DNA of 64,000 bases, taken from assembly GCA_023428245.1 (NCBI GenBank), contig JAEYYX010000091.1, positions 73,321-137,320 on the forward strand, written 5' to 3'. This DNA is from Pseudomonadota bacterium (GTDB lineage: Bacteria > Myxococcota_A > Polyangia > Polyangiales > Polyangiaceae). Both the position numbers and the translations under genes were made by a program. The notes under the pieces are model-generated. The model searched no databases and was not told where the DNA came from. It worked only from the letters and a program-made list of their open reading frames with translations. Numbering within the stretch: the stretch's first letter is position 1; the number at the start of each line of letters is the position of its first letter. Positions 32,825 through 42,492 of this stretch are shown piece by piece.

Positions 32825-34384
32825 TCACTTGCTCATGAGAGCGATGTTGTCCCGGATCCGCTGCACGTCAGCGTCCGCAACATTGAGGCCACTTTCGGCT
32901 CGATGGAGCACCTCCTGCCAGGATTCGCGAGCCGAAACGCGGTCTCCGATCCATGAAGTTGCGACCCCGAGTTCATCGAGAAGGCGCCAGCTATAGATGC
33001 TCTCGAGGACCGCAAGATGATCGTTGGGCGGTCGTTTCGTCTCGACTCCCGCCTTCGCAAAGAGCGCAGCCATCGCGTAGTTCTTCCGCTTCCGGAAGTA
33101 GCAGGTCAGCTCGTAGAGAGGTTCCGCTCGGGAGGGGCGCAACATGAAAGCTGAGAGCAGCTCGCTCAGGACTACCGGTTCCGGAGACTCGAGGCGCACG
33201 GCAAGCCGACCTGCCTCGAGCTGCGCAACGAAGCGCTCTTCGGCGTCGCCCCCTTCCATGGCCGCGCGCTTCTTATAGGCCGCACGCGCAGACTCGAGCT
33301 CGCCCGCCTGCTTCTTCGTCTCCGCGAGAAGGAATACGTCGTGAGCTTCCTTGGCGAGCGCGGGCAGACTCCCGAGATCGATGCCGAGTCCGACGGCGAG
33401 TTGCCTCGCAGCGAGCTCCCGGAAAAAGACATTTTTGTAGGAGGGTCCCGGAGTCTGATTCACGTCGATGACCACGAACTCGTTCATCGAGGGGCGGATG
33501 ACGTCCAGCTCCGCGTAGTGAAAGCCGAAGGCGGCGCGGCACTCTTCGAGCGTCGCTCGCCGTGCGTCCCAGGCTTCGCCGTCACTATCGTAAGCGCAGT
33601 CGATCGAGCGCCCCTTCCACTCGTAGCCGGTCTCCGAGAGACGCTTCAGATCGCTAGACATCCCGCGCTCGTCGCGCACGTAGTAGGAGAGAGAGGTCGC
33701 GCTCTTGATGAAAAAGTCGTTCGATGCGCGGTGATTGACCGTCAGATCGTCGAACACGACGATCCAGCGCTCGAGCTGATGCATACCTGAGCTCTCGCTC
33801 CCAAAGTAGCGGAGCAGCTTGTGCATCACGAGGCCCTTCCGCTCCTCCTCGCTCGTGCGACCACGCCAGGCGTCGAGTTCGTCCTGTGTCTCCAGGCGAA
33901 GGACGGTTTCCGGATGGTTGTAGTTATCGTCCTTTTTGACGACACAGGGCGCCGAGTCCGTCTCGAGAGGCACACTCGACGTCCGGGCCACCTGCTTCTT
34001 CGAGATATCCCGAACCGGGTTCAGGAGCACACCATCGGCCTTCAGGAAACGCTCGCGCAGCCCCGCGAGGAATTCCTCGGTGACAACTCCCCCGTGATCG
34101 AGGTTCAAATGGCAGATCACGGAATCGAAACGCTCGCCGACTGAAACCTCGGTGAGCTGAGCGAGTTCGTAGACCGGGACCTCTCCCGGAAGACGGAGAG
34201 TGCTCGTGCGGATGATGCGCTGCTGGAAGACCCGCTCGTAGACCTCGCAGGCGTACGTCAGGAGGCTCCCGAATGCGTAGCGCTGAAAGTCCCGCGCCTC
34301 GAGCGTCCGAAGTTCACCGCCCGTCCCGGGATCGTTGTGAACGACGAGCATTCTGTGGGGCAAAGACTCAGGCATGCGGCGCAT
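32825..34384 (-). CDS. ATP-grasp-like domain fused to a C-terminal TPR-like region
   Basis: 519 residues. The N-terminal half resembles ATP-grasp peptide or glutamate ligases of the RimK type: DGVLLNPVRDISKK, a lysine-rich CVVKKDDN strand where ATP binds, and VVIDVNQTPGPSYKN, matching the metal-binding ExNxxP motif with Asp. The C-terminal ~180 residues are helical repeats: QAGELESARAAYKKR, a stretch around YELTCYFRKRKNYAMAA, and ESIYSWRLLDELGVA. That last pattern also occurs in TPR regions attached to glycosyltransferases. The substrate is unknown. The fusion suggests a ligase acting on a protein or glycan partner recruited by the repeats. Confidence 0.72.
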   Translation of the reverse strand: MRRMPESLPHRMLVVHNDPGTGGELRTLEARDFQRYAFGSLLTYACEVYERVFQQRIIRTSTLRLPGEVPVYELAQLTEVSVGERFDSVICHLNLDHGGVVTEEFLAGLRERFLKADGVLLNPVRDISKKQVARTSSVPLETDSAPCVVKKDDNYNHPETVLRLETQDELDAWRGRTSEEERKGLVMHKLLRYFGSESSGMHQLERWIVVFDDLTVNHRASNDFFIKSATSLSYYVRDERGMSSDLKRLSETGYEWKGRSIDCAYDSDGEAWDARRATLEECRAAFGFHYAELDVIRPSMNEFVVIDVNQTPGPSYKNVFFRELAARQLAVGLGIDLGSLPALAKEAHDVFLLAETKKQAGELESARAAYKKRAAMEGGDAEERFVAQLEAGRLAVRLESPEPVVLSELLSAFMLRPSRAEPLYELTCYFRKRKNYAMAALFAKAGVETKRPPNDHLAVLESIYSWRLLDELGVATSWIGDRVSARESWQEVLHRAESGLNVADADVQRIRDNIALMSK

Positions 34385-34611
34385 GAAATCACATTTTTCG
34401 GGCGCAATCGAACTTGGAGAAAAGCCGCTTTCACCACGGTCGCACGCTCATGGAAGCTCGACTCGGCCCCCCTATGAAGCGGCTCGTGTATGTTCCTTTG
34501 CGCCCTGCTCTCGCCGCGGCAGGCTTGCTTCGTGCGGGCTCGCTGGGCGCCCTTGCCGCAAGCTCTGCCTCCTCATATGGACCTCTCCTCGCCCCCACCA
34601 TTTGGGAAACG

Positions 34612-35730
34612 ATGGCTGAGCAACTCAAACACTTCTTCTCGCTCGACCTCGTGCGGCGCTTGGCCTCGGACCTGGAGCGGGCCGAGCCTTCCTTCCCGAC
34701 TTCCAAGTTCGTTCCCAAGGCGACTCGCGGACTCGATGAACTCGAGCTCATGGACCGCGGCCGGCACATCTGTCGCGCCCTCCGCGATCATCTTCCCGAA
34801 GACTACCCGAGCGCTCTCGCCATCCTTCTCCGCTCCCTCGGCCCCGAACACGGCCAAGACGAGCTCCTCGGAGGGGGCATGGGGCCTTTCTTCTACCTCC
34901 CCCACACGATGTTCGTGGCCGAATACGGCCTCGAGCACTTCGACCTCTCCCTCGAGGCGCAGCACGAGCTCACTCGCCGCTTCACCGCGGAATGGAGCAT
35001 CCGTCCGTACATCGAGGAAGATCCCGAGCGGACGCTGCGTAAACTCAAGGTTTGGGCAAAGGACAAAAATCCCCATGTGCGCCGCTTAGTTTCCGAAGGC
35101 ACGCGGCTTCGCTTGCCTTGGGGCGCGCGAGTTCGCTGGCTCACGGACAACCCCGAACGAGTGCTCGCGTTGCTCGAGCCTCTGAAGAACGATCCTTCGT
35201 CTCTTGTTAGGCGCAGTGTCGCCAATAGTCTGAACGACCTCAGCAAAGATTACCCCGAGCTCACCCTCAAGACCTGTGAAAGCTGGCTCAGAGAAGCTTC
35301 TCCTGAGACCCGAGCGCTCATCCAGCATGCCCTCCGCTCTCTCGTCAAAAAGGGCCACCTCGGCGCCCTTGAGCTGCTCGGCGTCGGAGCCAAGCCGAGA
35401 GTCGAAGTGCGCTCTGTCTGGCTCTCGCCGAAGACCGCGCGCATCGGCGATACTGTCCGCTTCTCCTTCGAGCTCAAGAGTTCCGCTCGCCAGACTCAGG
35501 AGCTCGCCGTCGACTACACGGTACACTTCGTCAAAGCGAGCGGGGGAACTAGCCCCAAGGTCTTCAAGCTGAAGCGGCTCACGCTCTCATCAGGGACCAG
35601 CTTGGCTCTCAGCGGAAGGGTTGCGCTGTCGCAGATGACCACCAGGAAACACTACCCGGGCCTTCACCGTGTCGAGCTGCTCATCAACGGCGTCCCGTTC
35701 CCGCTTGCCGACTTCAAGCTCCGCGCCTAG
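34612..35730 (+). CDS. DNA alkylation repair (AlkD-like) HEAT-repeat protein
   Basis: About 372 residues from the ATG at 34612 (MAEQLKHFFSLDLVRRLASDL). The pattern of the long 'DNA alkylation repair protein' group is clear: RHICRALRDHLPEDYPSAL, FFYLPHTMFVAEYGL, FTAEWSIRPYI, NPHVRRLVSEGTRLRLPW and VRRSVANSLNDLSKD. HEAT repeats fill the first ~270 residues; the last ~100 are beta-rich and conserved in this subgroup. AlkD itself is a glycosylase for N3/N7 alkylated bases. In this longer group, activity is inferred. The upstream open frame is not coding. Confidence 0.88.
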   Translation: MAEQLKHFFSLDLVRRLASDLERAEPSFPTSKFVPKATRGLDELELMDRGRHICRALRDHLPEDYPSALAILLRSLGPEHGQDELLGGGMGPFFYLPHTMFVAEYGLEHFDLSLEAQHELTRRFTAEWSIRPYIEEDPERTLRKLKVWAKDKNPHVRRLVSEGTRLRLPWGARVRWLTDNPERVLALLEPLKNDPSSLVRRSVANSLNDLSKDYPELTLKTCESWLREASPETRALIQHALRSLVKKGHLGALELLGVGAKPRVEVRSVWLSPKTARIGDTVRFSFELKSSARQTQELAVDYTVHFVKASGGTSPKVFKLKRLTLSSGTSLALSGRVALSQMTTRKHYPGLHRVELLINGVPFPLADFKLRA

Positions 35731-35925
35731 GGCCGCCTCGAGCATCTGTGGGGCGCCCGAGAAGGCCACCCCTCGGCGCGGGCCAGGTCTCGCGTACCGC
35801 GCTCGAGCCGCGTTCAGCGCTGTTTATCGGTAGGTGCTCCGTGCTTATTGCGCGCGCGGCTTTTTTGAGATGCGCTCGGGGCAGGGACCCTCGCTTGGAC
35901 CGGTCTCCCCCAAGCACCCGAATAC

Positions 35926-38634
35926 ATGTCGACGACACAAACTCCTTGGCACTCCCTCAGCACGGAAGAGACCCTCGACAACCTCCAGTCGTCGGAGCGT
36001 GGTCTCTCCTCTTCTGAGGCTGGAAAGCGGCTCGAACGGGACGGACCGAACGCACTCTCCGAAGGACGCGGCGTCTCCTGGGTTCGTAAGCTCCTCGAAC
36101 AGTTCGTTCAGCCCCTCGTCATCGTACTGCTCGGGGCGGCCGGTCTCTCTGTCTTCTTGGGAGACCTCGTCGACGCCGGGGTCATCTTCGCCGTCGTCCT
36201 TTTGAACGGCATCATCGGGTTCTTCCAGGAGTTCCGCGCAGAACAATCGATCGCTGCTCTCTCCAAAGCGATCCTCACGGAAGCCACAGTTCTCAGGGAC
36301 GAGCAGCTCCAACGTATCCCGAGCGAACAGCTCGTCGTGGGAGATATCGTCGCCCTGCAGTCGGGAGACACTGTTCCCGCCGACCTTCGGCTGCTCGAGA
36401 TCCGCGACTTAAAAGTCGAAGAAGCGGGCTTGACCGGCGAATCGGTGCCTTCGAGCAAGAACGACACTGTCCTGCCCGCTGATACGGGCGTGGGAGATCG
36501 GGAGAACATGGCCTTCGCGGCCTCTTCCGTGACCTACGGCGTAGCTCGAGGTGTGGTGGTTGCGGTCGGTGACGCGACCGAAATGGGCCGGATCGCCGAT
36601 CTGATGGCGACCACCAAGGCTCTCGAGACCCCCCTCACCCGGCGCATCGGGGAGCTCTCTCGCCTGCTCGTCTGGGTCATCCTCGGACTCGCCGGTGCGC
36701 TGCTCATCGTTCAATGGCTGCGCGGCAACTCGCCCGTCGATACCTTCAATACGGCGATCGCTCTCGCCGTGGGAGCCATCCCCGAAGGCCTTCCCGCAGC
36801 AGTCACGATCGTGCTCGCCGTCGGTGTCTCCTCGATGGCCAAACGCGGCGCGCTCATCCGAAGGCTCCCCGCAGTAGAGACGCTCGGCAGTACGACAGTC
36901 ATCTGCTCCGACAAGACCGGCACGCTGACGGAGAACCAGATGACCGTCACCACCATCGTCGCCGGTGGTGAGACGTTCCATCTCACCGGCGTCGGTTTCG
37001 CGGCGAAAGGTGAGCTGCTTCGCGAAGATCGGAGCAACATCTCTCCTGACGTCTCCGTTGCGCTCTTCGAAACACTCGCCTGCGGAGCGCTCTGTAATGA
37101 CACTCGCCTCGTCGAAAATGATGAGGGCTATAAGGTCGAAGGAGATCCGACCGAGGCCGCGCTGACTGTCGCCGCCGAGAAGGCCGGACTCGACGCGACG
37201 AAGGTCGCCGACAGACCCCGCCGAGATGCGCTCCCCTTCGAGTCCGCCCACATGTACATGGGCTCACTCCATGAGGCGCCCGAGGGCGCCGTCCTCTACG
37301 TGAAAGGCTCGACGGATACCCTGCTCGGCCGATGTGTCGATCGTCTCTCGTCGAGCGGCCCTTCCGAGTCTTTGGATGTTGCGGCGGTTCAGCGCGACGT
37401 CCACGACATGGCGAGCCGAGGGCTCCGGGTGCTCGCCATGGCAAGGCGCACGCTGCCCGCAGACAAGGCGACCCTCAGTCACGACGACGTGCGCGACCTA
37501 ACCTTCCTCGGCCTCGTTGGCATGATCGACCCGCCCCGCGAAGAAGCCAAACGAGCCGTCCTTGCCTGCCTCCAAGCAGGCATCATGGTCAAGATGATCA
37601 CCGGTGACCACGCCATCACGGCCGCAGCCATCGCCATGGAGCTGGGCCTCGAAGGGGAGCGCACCGAAGACGGTCGCCTCCGCGCCCTCACCGGCACCGA
37701 GCTCGCGACGCTCAGCGAAGAAGAGCTCGCCGAGGTCGCCAATAGCGCCTCGGTATTCGCGCGCGTCGCTCCGGAACAGAAGCTTTCCTTGGTCCGCGCA
37801 CTTCAGTCCAGGGGTCACGTCGTGGCCATGACCGGTGATGGAGTGAACGACGCTCCCGCTCTCAAACAGGCGAACATCGGCGTCGCCATGGGGAAAAACG
37901 GAACCGACGTCGCGCGTTCCGCCTCTTCGATGATCCTGACCGACGACAACTTTGCGACCATCGCCGCGGCGGTCGAAGAGGGACGCGGCATCTACGACAA
38001 TCTCGTGAAGTTCATCGCTTGGACCCTGCCGACAAACGGCGGCGAAGGGCTCGTACTTCTCGCGGCTGTCGTGTTCGGAACGACGCTCCCGGTGCTGCCG
38101 GTGCAGCTCCTCTGGGTCAACTTGGCAACGGCTCTGCTCGGCACCGCGCTCATCTTCGAGCCCCGCGAACCCGGGCTCATGCATCGCCCCCCGAGGCCCA
38201 CCCACGCGCCGATCTTGGATCGCGCGCTCGGTGTCCGCACAGCGCTTTTCTCCCTCGCTGTCGGCGGCGCAGCTTTTGGCTGTTTTTGGTGGGCAAAGTC
38301 GACGGGTGAGTCCGTCGAAGCGAGCCGCACGATTGCCTTGAACACGATCGTGGTCGTCGAAGTCGGCTACCTCTTCGCCTGCCGGAGTTTGACCTTCACC
38401 TCGAACAAGATCGGCTTCTTCACGAACAAGAGCGTGTGGCTCGGAGCGATCGCCATGTTCGTGCTCCAGTTCGGCATGACGTACATGCCGCTCATGAATC
38501 GCCTCTTCCATACGGCTCCGATCGAGCTCTGGTGGTGGGCGGTCATGACCGGCATCGGCTTCGCCGTGTTCCTGCTCGCCGAGCTCAAGAAAGCACTGCT
38601 CGCCCCCGAACCTGCCGACCCCGACGCTCGCTGA
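35926..38634 (+). CDS. P-type cation ATPase (P2, Ca2+/Na+-type)
   Basis: 902 residues. All domains are present in order: N-terminal cation_ATPase_N, A-domain TGES loop (LTGESVPSS), membrane PEGL motif (AIPEGLPAAV), phosphorylation DKTGTLTEN, nucleotide-binding VKGSTD, hinge MTGDGVNDAPALK, and six C-terminal membrane segments. The PEGLP and overall layout place it near SERCA/PMR1-like calcium pumps (type IIA). Ion specificity cannot be read directly. It is convergent with a second P-type ATPase; the two genes share a terminator and are not adjacent duplicates. Confidence 0.93.
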   Translation: MSTTQTPWHSLSTEETLDNLQSSERGLSSSEAGKRLERDGPNALSEGRGVSWVRKLLEQFVQPLVIVLLGAAGLSVFLGDLVDAGVIFAVVLLNGIIGFFQEFRAEQSIAALSKAILTEATVLRDEQLQRIPSEQLVVGDIVALQSGDTVPADLRLLEIRDLKVEEAGLTGESVPSSKNDTVLPADTGVGDRENMAFAASSVTYGVARGVVVAVGDATEMGRIADLMATTKALETPLTRRIGELSRLLVWVILGLAGALLIVQWLRGNSPVDTFNTAIALAVGAIPEGLPAAVTIVLAVGVSSMAKRGALIRRLPAVETLGSTTVICSDKTGTLTENQMTVTTIVAGGETFHLTGVGFAAKGELLREDRSNISPDVSVALFETLACGALCNDTRLVENDEGYKVEGDPTEAALTVAAEKAGLDATKVADRPRRDALPFESAHMYMGSLHEAPEGAVLYVKGSTDTLLGRCVDRLSSSGPSESLDVAAVQRDVHDMASRGLRVLAMARRTLPADKATLSHDDVRDLTFLGLVGMIDPPREEAKRAVLACLQAGIMVKMITGDHAITAAAIAMELGLEGERTEDGRLRALTGTELATLSEEELAEVANSASVFARVAPEQKLSLVRALQSRGHVVAMTGDGVNDAPALKQANIGVAMGKNGTDVARSASSMILTDDNFATIAAAVEEGRGIYDNLVKFIAWTLPTNGGEGLVLLAAVVFGTTLPVLPVQLLWVNLATALLGTALIFEPREPGLMHRPPRPTHAPILDRALGVRTALFSLAVGGAAFGCFWWAKSTGESVEASRTIALNTIVVVEVGYLFACRSLTFTSNKIGFFTNKSVWLGAIAMFVLQFGMTYMPLMNRLFHTAPIELWWWAVMTGIGFAVFLLAELKKALLAPEPADPDAR

Positions 38635-38647
38635 GCGAGGCTCGACC

Positions 38648-38676
38648 CGCCTTCACCGCCCGCCGTGGTGAAGGCG
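38648..38676. terminator. Bidirectional terminator between the two P-type ATPase genes
   Basis: Perfect 10-bp stem CGCCTTCACC (38648-38657) / GGTGAAGGCG (38667-38676) with a 9-base loop, lying in the 49-bp gap between convergent stops. There is no T tract on either side, but a stem this long and G/C-rich is likely to terminate or protect both transcripts. Confidence 0.65.
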
Positions 38677-38683
38677 AACAGGG

Positions 38684-41278
38684 TCATCCCGCCGCGCGAA
38701 GAGCGCGCCGACGCTGAGCGGCTTTTCTGAGCTCGAACCAAGCGACGCTCAAGAAAGCCGCGCAGGCCGCGAGGAGGAAGTCTCCAAGTGTGAAGGGAGC
38801 GAAGTGGAACAGGCGCTGCGCACCGGGCACGAGAAGTACGATTGCGAGAAGGCCGACGCTCGCGGCGAGGACCCAGCCGAGAGCTGGGTTCGGTGACCTG
38901 AGGCTCGACCAGGCAGAGGTCGTCCAGGACCGATTGATGAAGATGAGCGCGAGCGACCCGAGGACCAAGGTCGCAAAGGAGAGACCCCGCGCTGCGTCCA
39001 CAGGATATCGCCCGAGCGCGAACCAAAGAACGAGGAGACTCGCGCCGAGCACGCCGAGTCCTTGGACCATCGAAATAGCGACTGTGTCCCAGCCGAAGAG
39101 ATGCTCGTCTCGGCGCCTCGGCGGACGTCTCATCACGTCCATTTCTTCCGCCTCCGCCTCGAACACGAGGGAACAAGTCGGATCGATGATGAGCTCGAGG
39201 AACACGATATGAGCCGGGAACAGGAGCAAGGGCCAGCTCGGAATGAACACTGGGAGCATCGAGAGGCCGATGATCGGCACGTGCACCGCCAAGATGAAAG
39301 CGATGGCCTTCTTGATGTTGTCGTAGATGCGACGACCGAGCCGGATCGCCTGGACGATCGCGGAGAAGTCGTCGGTCAGAAGAACGAGCGACGCCGCCTC
39401 ACGAGCGACATCGGTGCCTCGCTGGCCCATGGCAATACCGATGTGAGCGCTCTTCAGCGCCGGGGCATCGTTCACCCCATCGCCGGTCATCGCGACGATC
39501 TCTCCCGCGACCTTGAGAGCGTTCACAATGCGCAGCTTTTGCTCCGGGACGACCCGAGCGAAGACCCGAACCGAGCGCGCCTCCCGCGCCAACGCTTCGT
39601 CGCTCATGAGCTCGAGCTCCGCCCCCGTCATGACCCGCTCGATGGGCGTGATGCCCGCATTCTCCGCTACGGTACGAGCCGTCTTGGGGTAGTCGCCGGT
39701 GATCATGACAACCCGAATGCCCGCGGCGGCGCACTCCTGGACCGCCTCCGGAACACCCGCGCGCAGAGGATCTTCGAGCGCCAAGAGCCCCAAGTACTCG
39801 AGCGGAAGGTCCCTCTGGCTCTCCCCGAGCGCTTCCGGACGCATTCTCCCTCGGGCGACGCCGAGGACCCGGAGCCCGCTCTCCGCGAGCTCTTCCGTGG
39901 AGTGAATCAGCCGATCCCTGGCGGCACCCGTGATCCCACAGAGCTCCAGGATCGTCTCGGGAGCGCCCTTCGTTGCGATGAAAAGCTCATCACTCACCGT
40001 CGTCCGATAGACCTGGGTCATGGCGAGTAACTCGCGAGTGAGCGGGTATTCCCGAGAGAGAGGCCAGTTGAGCTTTCCTGACGCAGTGAGTCCCGGCAGC
40101 GCCGCTTCATGGATCGCCTTCTCCATCGGGTCGAAGGGCTCGCGGCGACTCGCAAGAAAAGCAGACTCGAGGACAATCTGAGCCTGTTCACTGAGCGCGT
40201 CTCCCTCGCTCAGCGAGGTGACAGCTCCTCCTGTGACCACCTTCCTGACGGTCATCCGGTTTTCCGTTAGGGTCCCCGTCTTGTCGACGCAGAGCACATT
40301 CGCCGCCCCGAGCGTCTCGATCGCGGGCATACGCCGCGTGAGCACCTGACTCTTCGAGATGCGATAGGCGCCGAAAGCGAGAAAGACCGTCAGAACTACC
40401 GGAAACTCCTCCGGGAGGATGGCCATGGCGAGCGCGATGCCCCCGAGCAGGCCTTGCTTCCATTCCTGGACTCCTCCGCCGCGCGTGAGCGCGTAGGTGA
40501 CCACCACAAGCGCACAAGCAAGGACACCCGCGATCGCGAAGACCCGCACAAGGCGGCGAGTCTCTCTCTGGAGCTGCGTCGACTCGGGTTTCACTTGCCG
40601 GAGCACATCACCGATGCTGCCGAGCGCTGAGCGAGTTCCGACTGCGATAACCTCCGCGACCCCCTGTCCCCCGGTCACGAGCGTTCCGGAGAAGACTGAC
40701 GAGAGATCATCGCCCCCTGGCCTTTCGAGCCCTTCTCGCGTCTCGCTCGCCTGTTTGCGCACGGGAACCGACTCTCCCGTGAGGAGCGATTCGTCGACGA
40801 CGAGATGTTCGCTCCGGCGCATCACTCCGTCCGCGGGGACGCGGTCTCCCTCGGACAAGATCACGAGATCGCCGCGCACCACCTCGGTCCCAGCCACACG
40901 CCGCGCCTCCCCTTCTCGGATCACGAGCGCCTGGGGTCCCGATAGCTCCCGGAGAGCTTCAATCGCGCGTTCGGTGCGACGCTCTTGGAAGATCGTGATG
41001 GCCATGATGACCAAGACGAAAAAGAGCAGCATCAGGGCGTCCTGGGTTTCGCCCATCATCAGATAGAGTGAACCTGCCGCGAGGAGCATCAAAAACATCG
41101 GCTCCCGCAGCACCTCCAGCGCAATCGCGAGCCATCCACGGGGCTCGTCCATCGGGAGCGCGTTCGGACCATCCGTACTGAGCCGAATCGCAGCTTCACT
41201 CTCAGTCAGCCCCGAGAGGTTCGCGCCGACAGAGACGTGCTTGTCAGCGGAAGCAACGTTCATCTTGATGTCACTCAC
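38684..41278 (-). CDS. P-type cation ATPase (P2, LPEEFP type)
   Basis: 864 residues, about 30-35% identical by eye to the convergent pump but of a different subgroup. The membrane motif is LPEEFPVVLTV rather than PEGLP. It has LTGESVPV, DKTGTLTEN, KGAPE, ITGDYPKTA and MTGDGVNDAPALKSA. Members of this group are often annotated as calcium or magnesium transporters; specificity is not certain. It is divergent from the D-lactate dehydrogenase gene across 151 bp. Its pairing with another pump, a dehydrogenase and a metallo-RNase resembles hypoxia-stress islands in other bacteria (inference). Confidence 0.93.
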   Translation of the reverse strand: MSDIKMNVASADKHVSVGANLSGLTESEAAIRLSTDGPNALPMDEPRGWLAIALEVLREPMFLMLLAAGSLYLMMGETQDALMLLFFVLVIMAITIFQERRTERAIEALRELSGPQALVIREGEARRVAGTEVVRGDLVILSEGDRVPADGVMRRSEHLVVDESLLTGESVPVRKQASETREGLERPGGDDLSSVFSGTLVTGGQGVAEVIAVGTRSALGSIGDVLRQVKPESTQLQRETRRLVRVFAIAGVLACALVVVTYALTRGGGVQEWKQGLLGGIALAMAILPEEFPVVLTVFLAFGAYRISKSQVLTRRMPAIETLGAANVLCVDKTGTLTENRMTVRKVVTGGAVTSLSEGDALSEQAQIVLESAFLASRREPFDPMEKAIHEAALPGLTASGKLNWPLSREYPLTRELLAMTQVYRTTVSDELFIATKGAPETILELCGITGAARDRLIHSTEELAESGLRVLGVARGRMRPEALGESQRDLPLEYLGLLALEDPLRAGVPEAVQECAAAGIRVVMITGDYPKTARTVAENAGITPIERVMTGAELELMSDEALAREARSVRVFARVVPEQKLRIVNALKVAGEIVAMTGDGVNDAPALKSAHIGIAMGQRGTDVAREAASLVLLTDDFSAIVQAIRLGRRIYDNIKKAIAFILAVHVPIIGLSMLPVFIPSWPLLLFPAHIVFLELIIDPTCSLVFEAEAEEMDVMRRPPRRRDEHLFGWDTVAISMVQGLGVLGASLLVLWFALGRYPVDAARGLSFATLVLGSLALIFINRSWTTSAWSSLRSPNPALGWVLAASVGLLAIVLLVPGAQRLFHFAPFTLGDFLLAACAAFLSVAWFELRKAAQRRRALRAAG

Positions 41279-41429
41279 TCGAAACGAAACCTCTCTCCTA
41301 CCACCTGTCGTCCCTGCTCTCGCGAGCGAACATCATCCCGTCGCCGCTTGCGCTCCACTCTGCCCATGAACATACTCCGCCGGTATCGGAGGGCGCCATG
41401 GGCGCTCGAACTCGAGAGGAGAACCGCGC

Positions 41430-42443
41430 GTGAAGATCGCTGTTTTTAGCACCAAACCCTACGATCGCTTCGCCCTCGAACAGGCCAATCGCGACCATGG
41501 CCACGAGCTCGCCTTCTTTGAATCCCGCTTGACCTCGGCGACCGCCGCGCTCGCCCGCGGGTTCGACGCGATCTGTCCCTTCGTGAACGATGATCTTTCC
41601 GAGCCCGTCATCGACATCCTCGCCGACCAAGGAGTGCGTCTACTGACGCTGCGCTCCGCTGGTTATAACCACGTCGATCTGCGCGCCGCCGCCCGCCGAG
41701 GACTCACCGTGGCCCACGTTCCTGCCTATTCGCCGCACGCCGTAGCCGAACACGCGATGGGCATGATCTTGACCCTGAATCGGAAATTCCATCGCGCCTA
41801 CGCGCGCGTCCGTGAGGGGAACTTTGCGCTCGAGGGGCTGCTCGGCTTCGACATCTACCAAAAGACGATGGGCGTTGTCGGGACCGGCCAAATTGGAGCT
41901 GCTTTCAGCCGGATCGCTCTCGGCTTCGGCTGCCGCGTGCTCGCTTACGATCTCTATCCGGACCCCGAGCTGCAAGCGGCGGGAGTCGAATACGCAGATC
42001 TCGACGCAGTCCTCTCTCGCACCGACATCATCGCCCTCCACGTTCCCCTCACGCCCCAAACACGGCACATGATCGACCGAGAGAGCATCGCGCGTATGAA
42101 GCCCGGCGTAATGCTCATCAACACGAGCCGCGGAGCCCTCGTCGATACCCCCGCCGTCATCGCGGGACTGAAGAGCGGCCAAATCGGTGCGCTCGGCCTC
42201 GACGTCTACGAAGAAGAAGCTGACCTTTTCTTCGAAGATCTTTCGAGCACCGTCATCCAGGACGACGTCTTCGCTCGCCTTCTGACCTTCCCGAACGTGC
42301 TCGTCACAGGTCATCAAGGATTCTTCACCAAGGAAGCGCTCGAACGGATCGCGGGCACGACGCTCACGAACGCCACCGCCTACCTGGCAGGAAGCGACAG
42401 GATCCAAAAGGTTCCCCTCGAGCGAATCCAGTTCGAAGCGTGA
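41430..42443 (+). CDS. ldhA: D-lactate dehydrogenase (2-hydroxyacid dehydrogenase)
   Basis: 337 residues. The NAD-binding [16 protein letters not shown] motif is central, followed by [20 protein letters not shown], catalytic Arg in [10 protein letters not shown], Glu in LGLDVYEEE and His in VTGHQGFFT. The [12 protein letters not shown] stretch marks it as LdhA-type rather than phosphoglycerate dehydrogenase. It reduces pyruvate to D-lactate during fermentation. The GTG start at 41430 has AGGAGA eight bases upstream. It is followed, 48 bases on, by the P-loop ATPase and metallo-RNase genes on the same strand, so these three may be one unit. Confidence 0.93.
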   Translation: MKIAVFSTKPYDRFALEQANRDHGHELAFFESRLTSATAALARGFDAICPFVNDDLSEPVIDILADQGVRLLTLRSAGYNHVDLRAAARRGLTVAHVPAYSPHAVAEHAMGMILTLNRKFHRAYARVREGNFALEGLLGFDIYQKTMGVVGTGQIGAAFSRIALGFGCRVLAYDLYPDPELQAAGVEYADLDAVLSRTDIIALHVPLTPQTRHMIDRESIARMKPGVMLINTSRGALVDTPAVIAGLKSGQIGALGLDVYEEEADLFFEDLSSTVIQDDVFARLLTFPNVLVTGHQGFFTKEALERIAGTTLTNATAYLAGSDRIQKVPLERIQFEA

Positions 42444-42469
42444 GCCTTGTGGCGCTTTCGCAAGGAACC

Positions 42470-42492
42470 TGACAAGATTTGACTTCTTGTCA
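42470..42492 (+). promoter_or_regulatory. Perfect inverted repeat ending on the start codon of the P-loop ATPase gene
   Basis: TGACAAG (42470-42476) and CTTGTCA (42486-42492) are perfect 7-bp arms nine bases apart. The last base of the right arm is the A of the ATG. There is no good ribosome binding site between the arms; AAGGAA lies left of them (about 42462-42467). In RNA this would form a hairpin at the initiation site; in DNA it could be an operator. Confidence 0.55.

Noticed and set aside
40640..40660. GTTCC-N7-ATAAC match inside a P-type ATPase gene
   Set aside because: Isolated within coding sequence; chance match.
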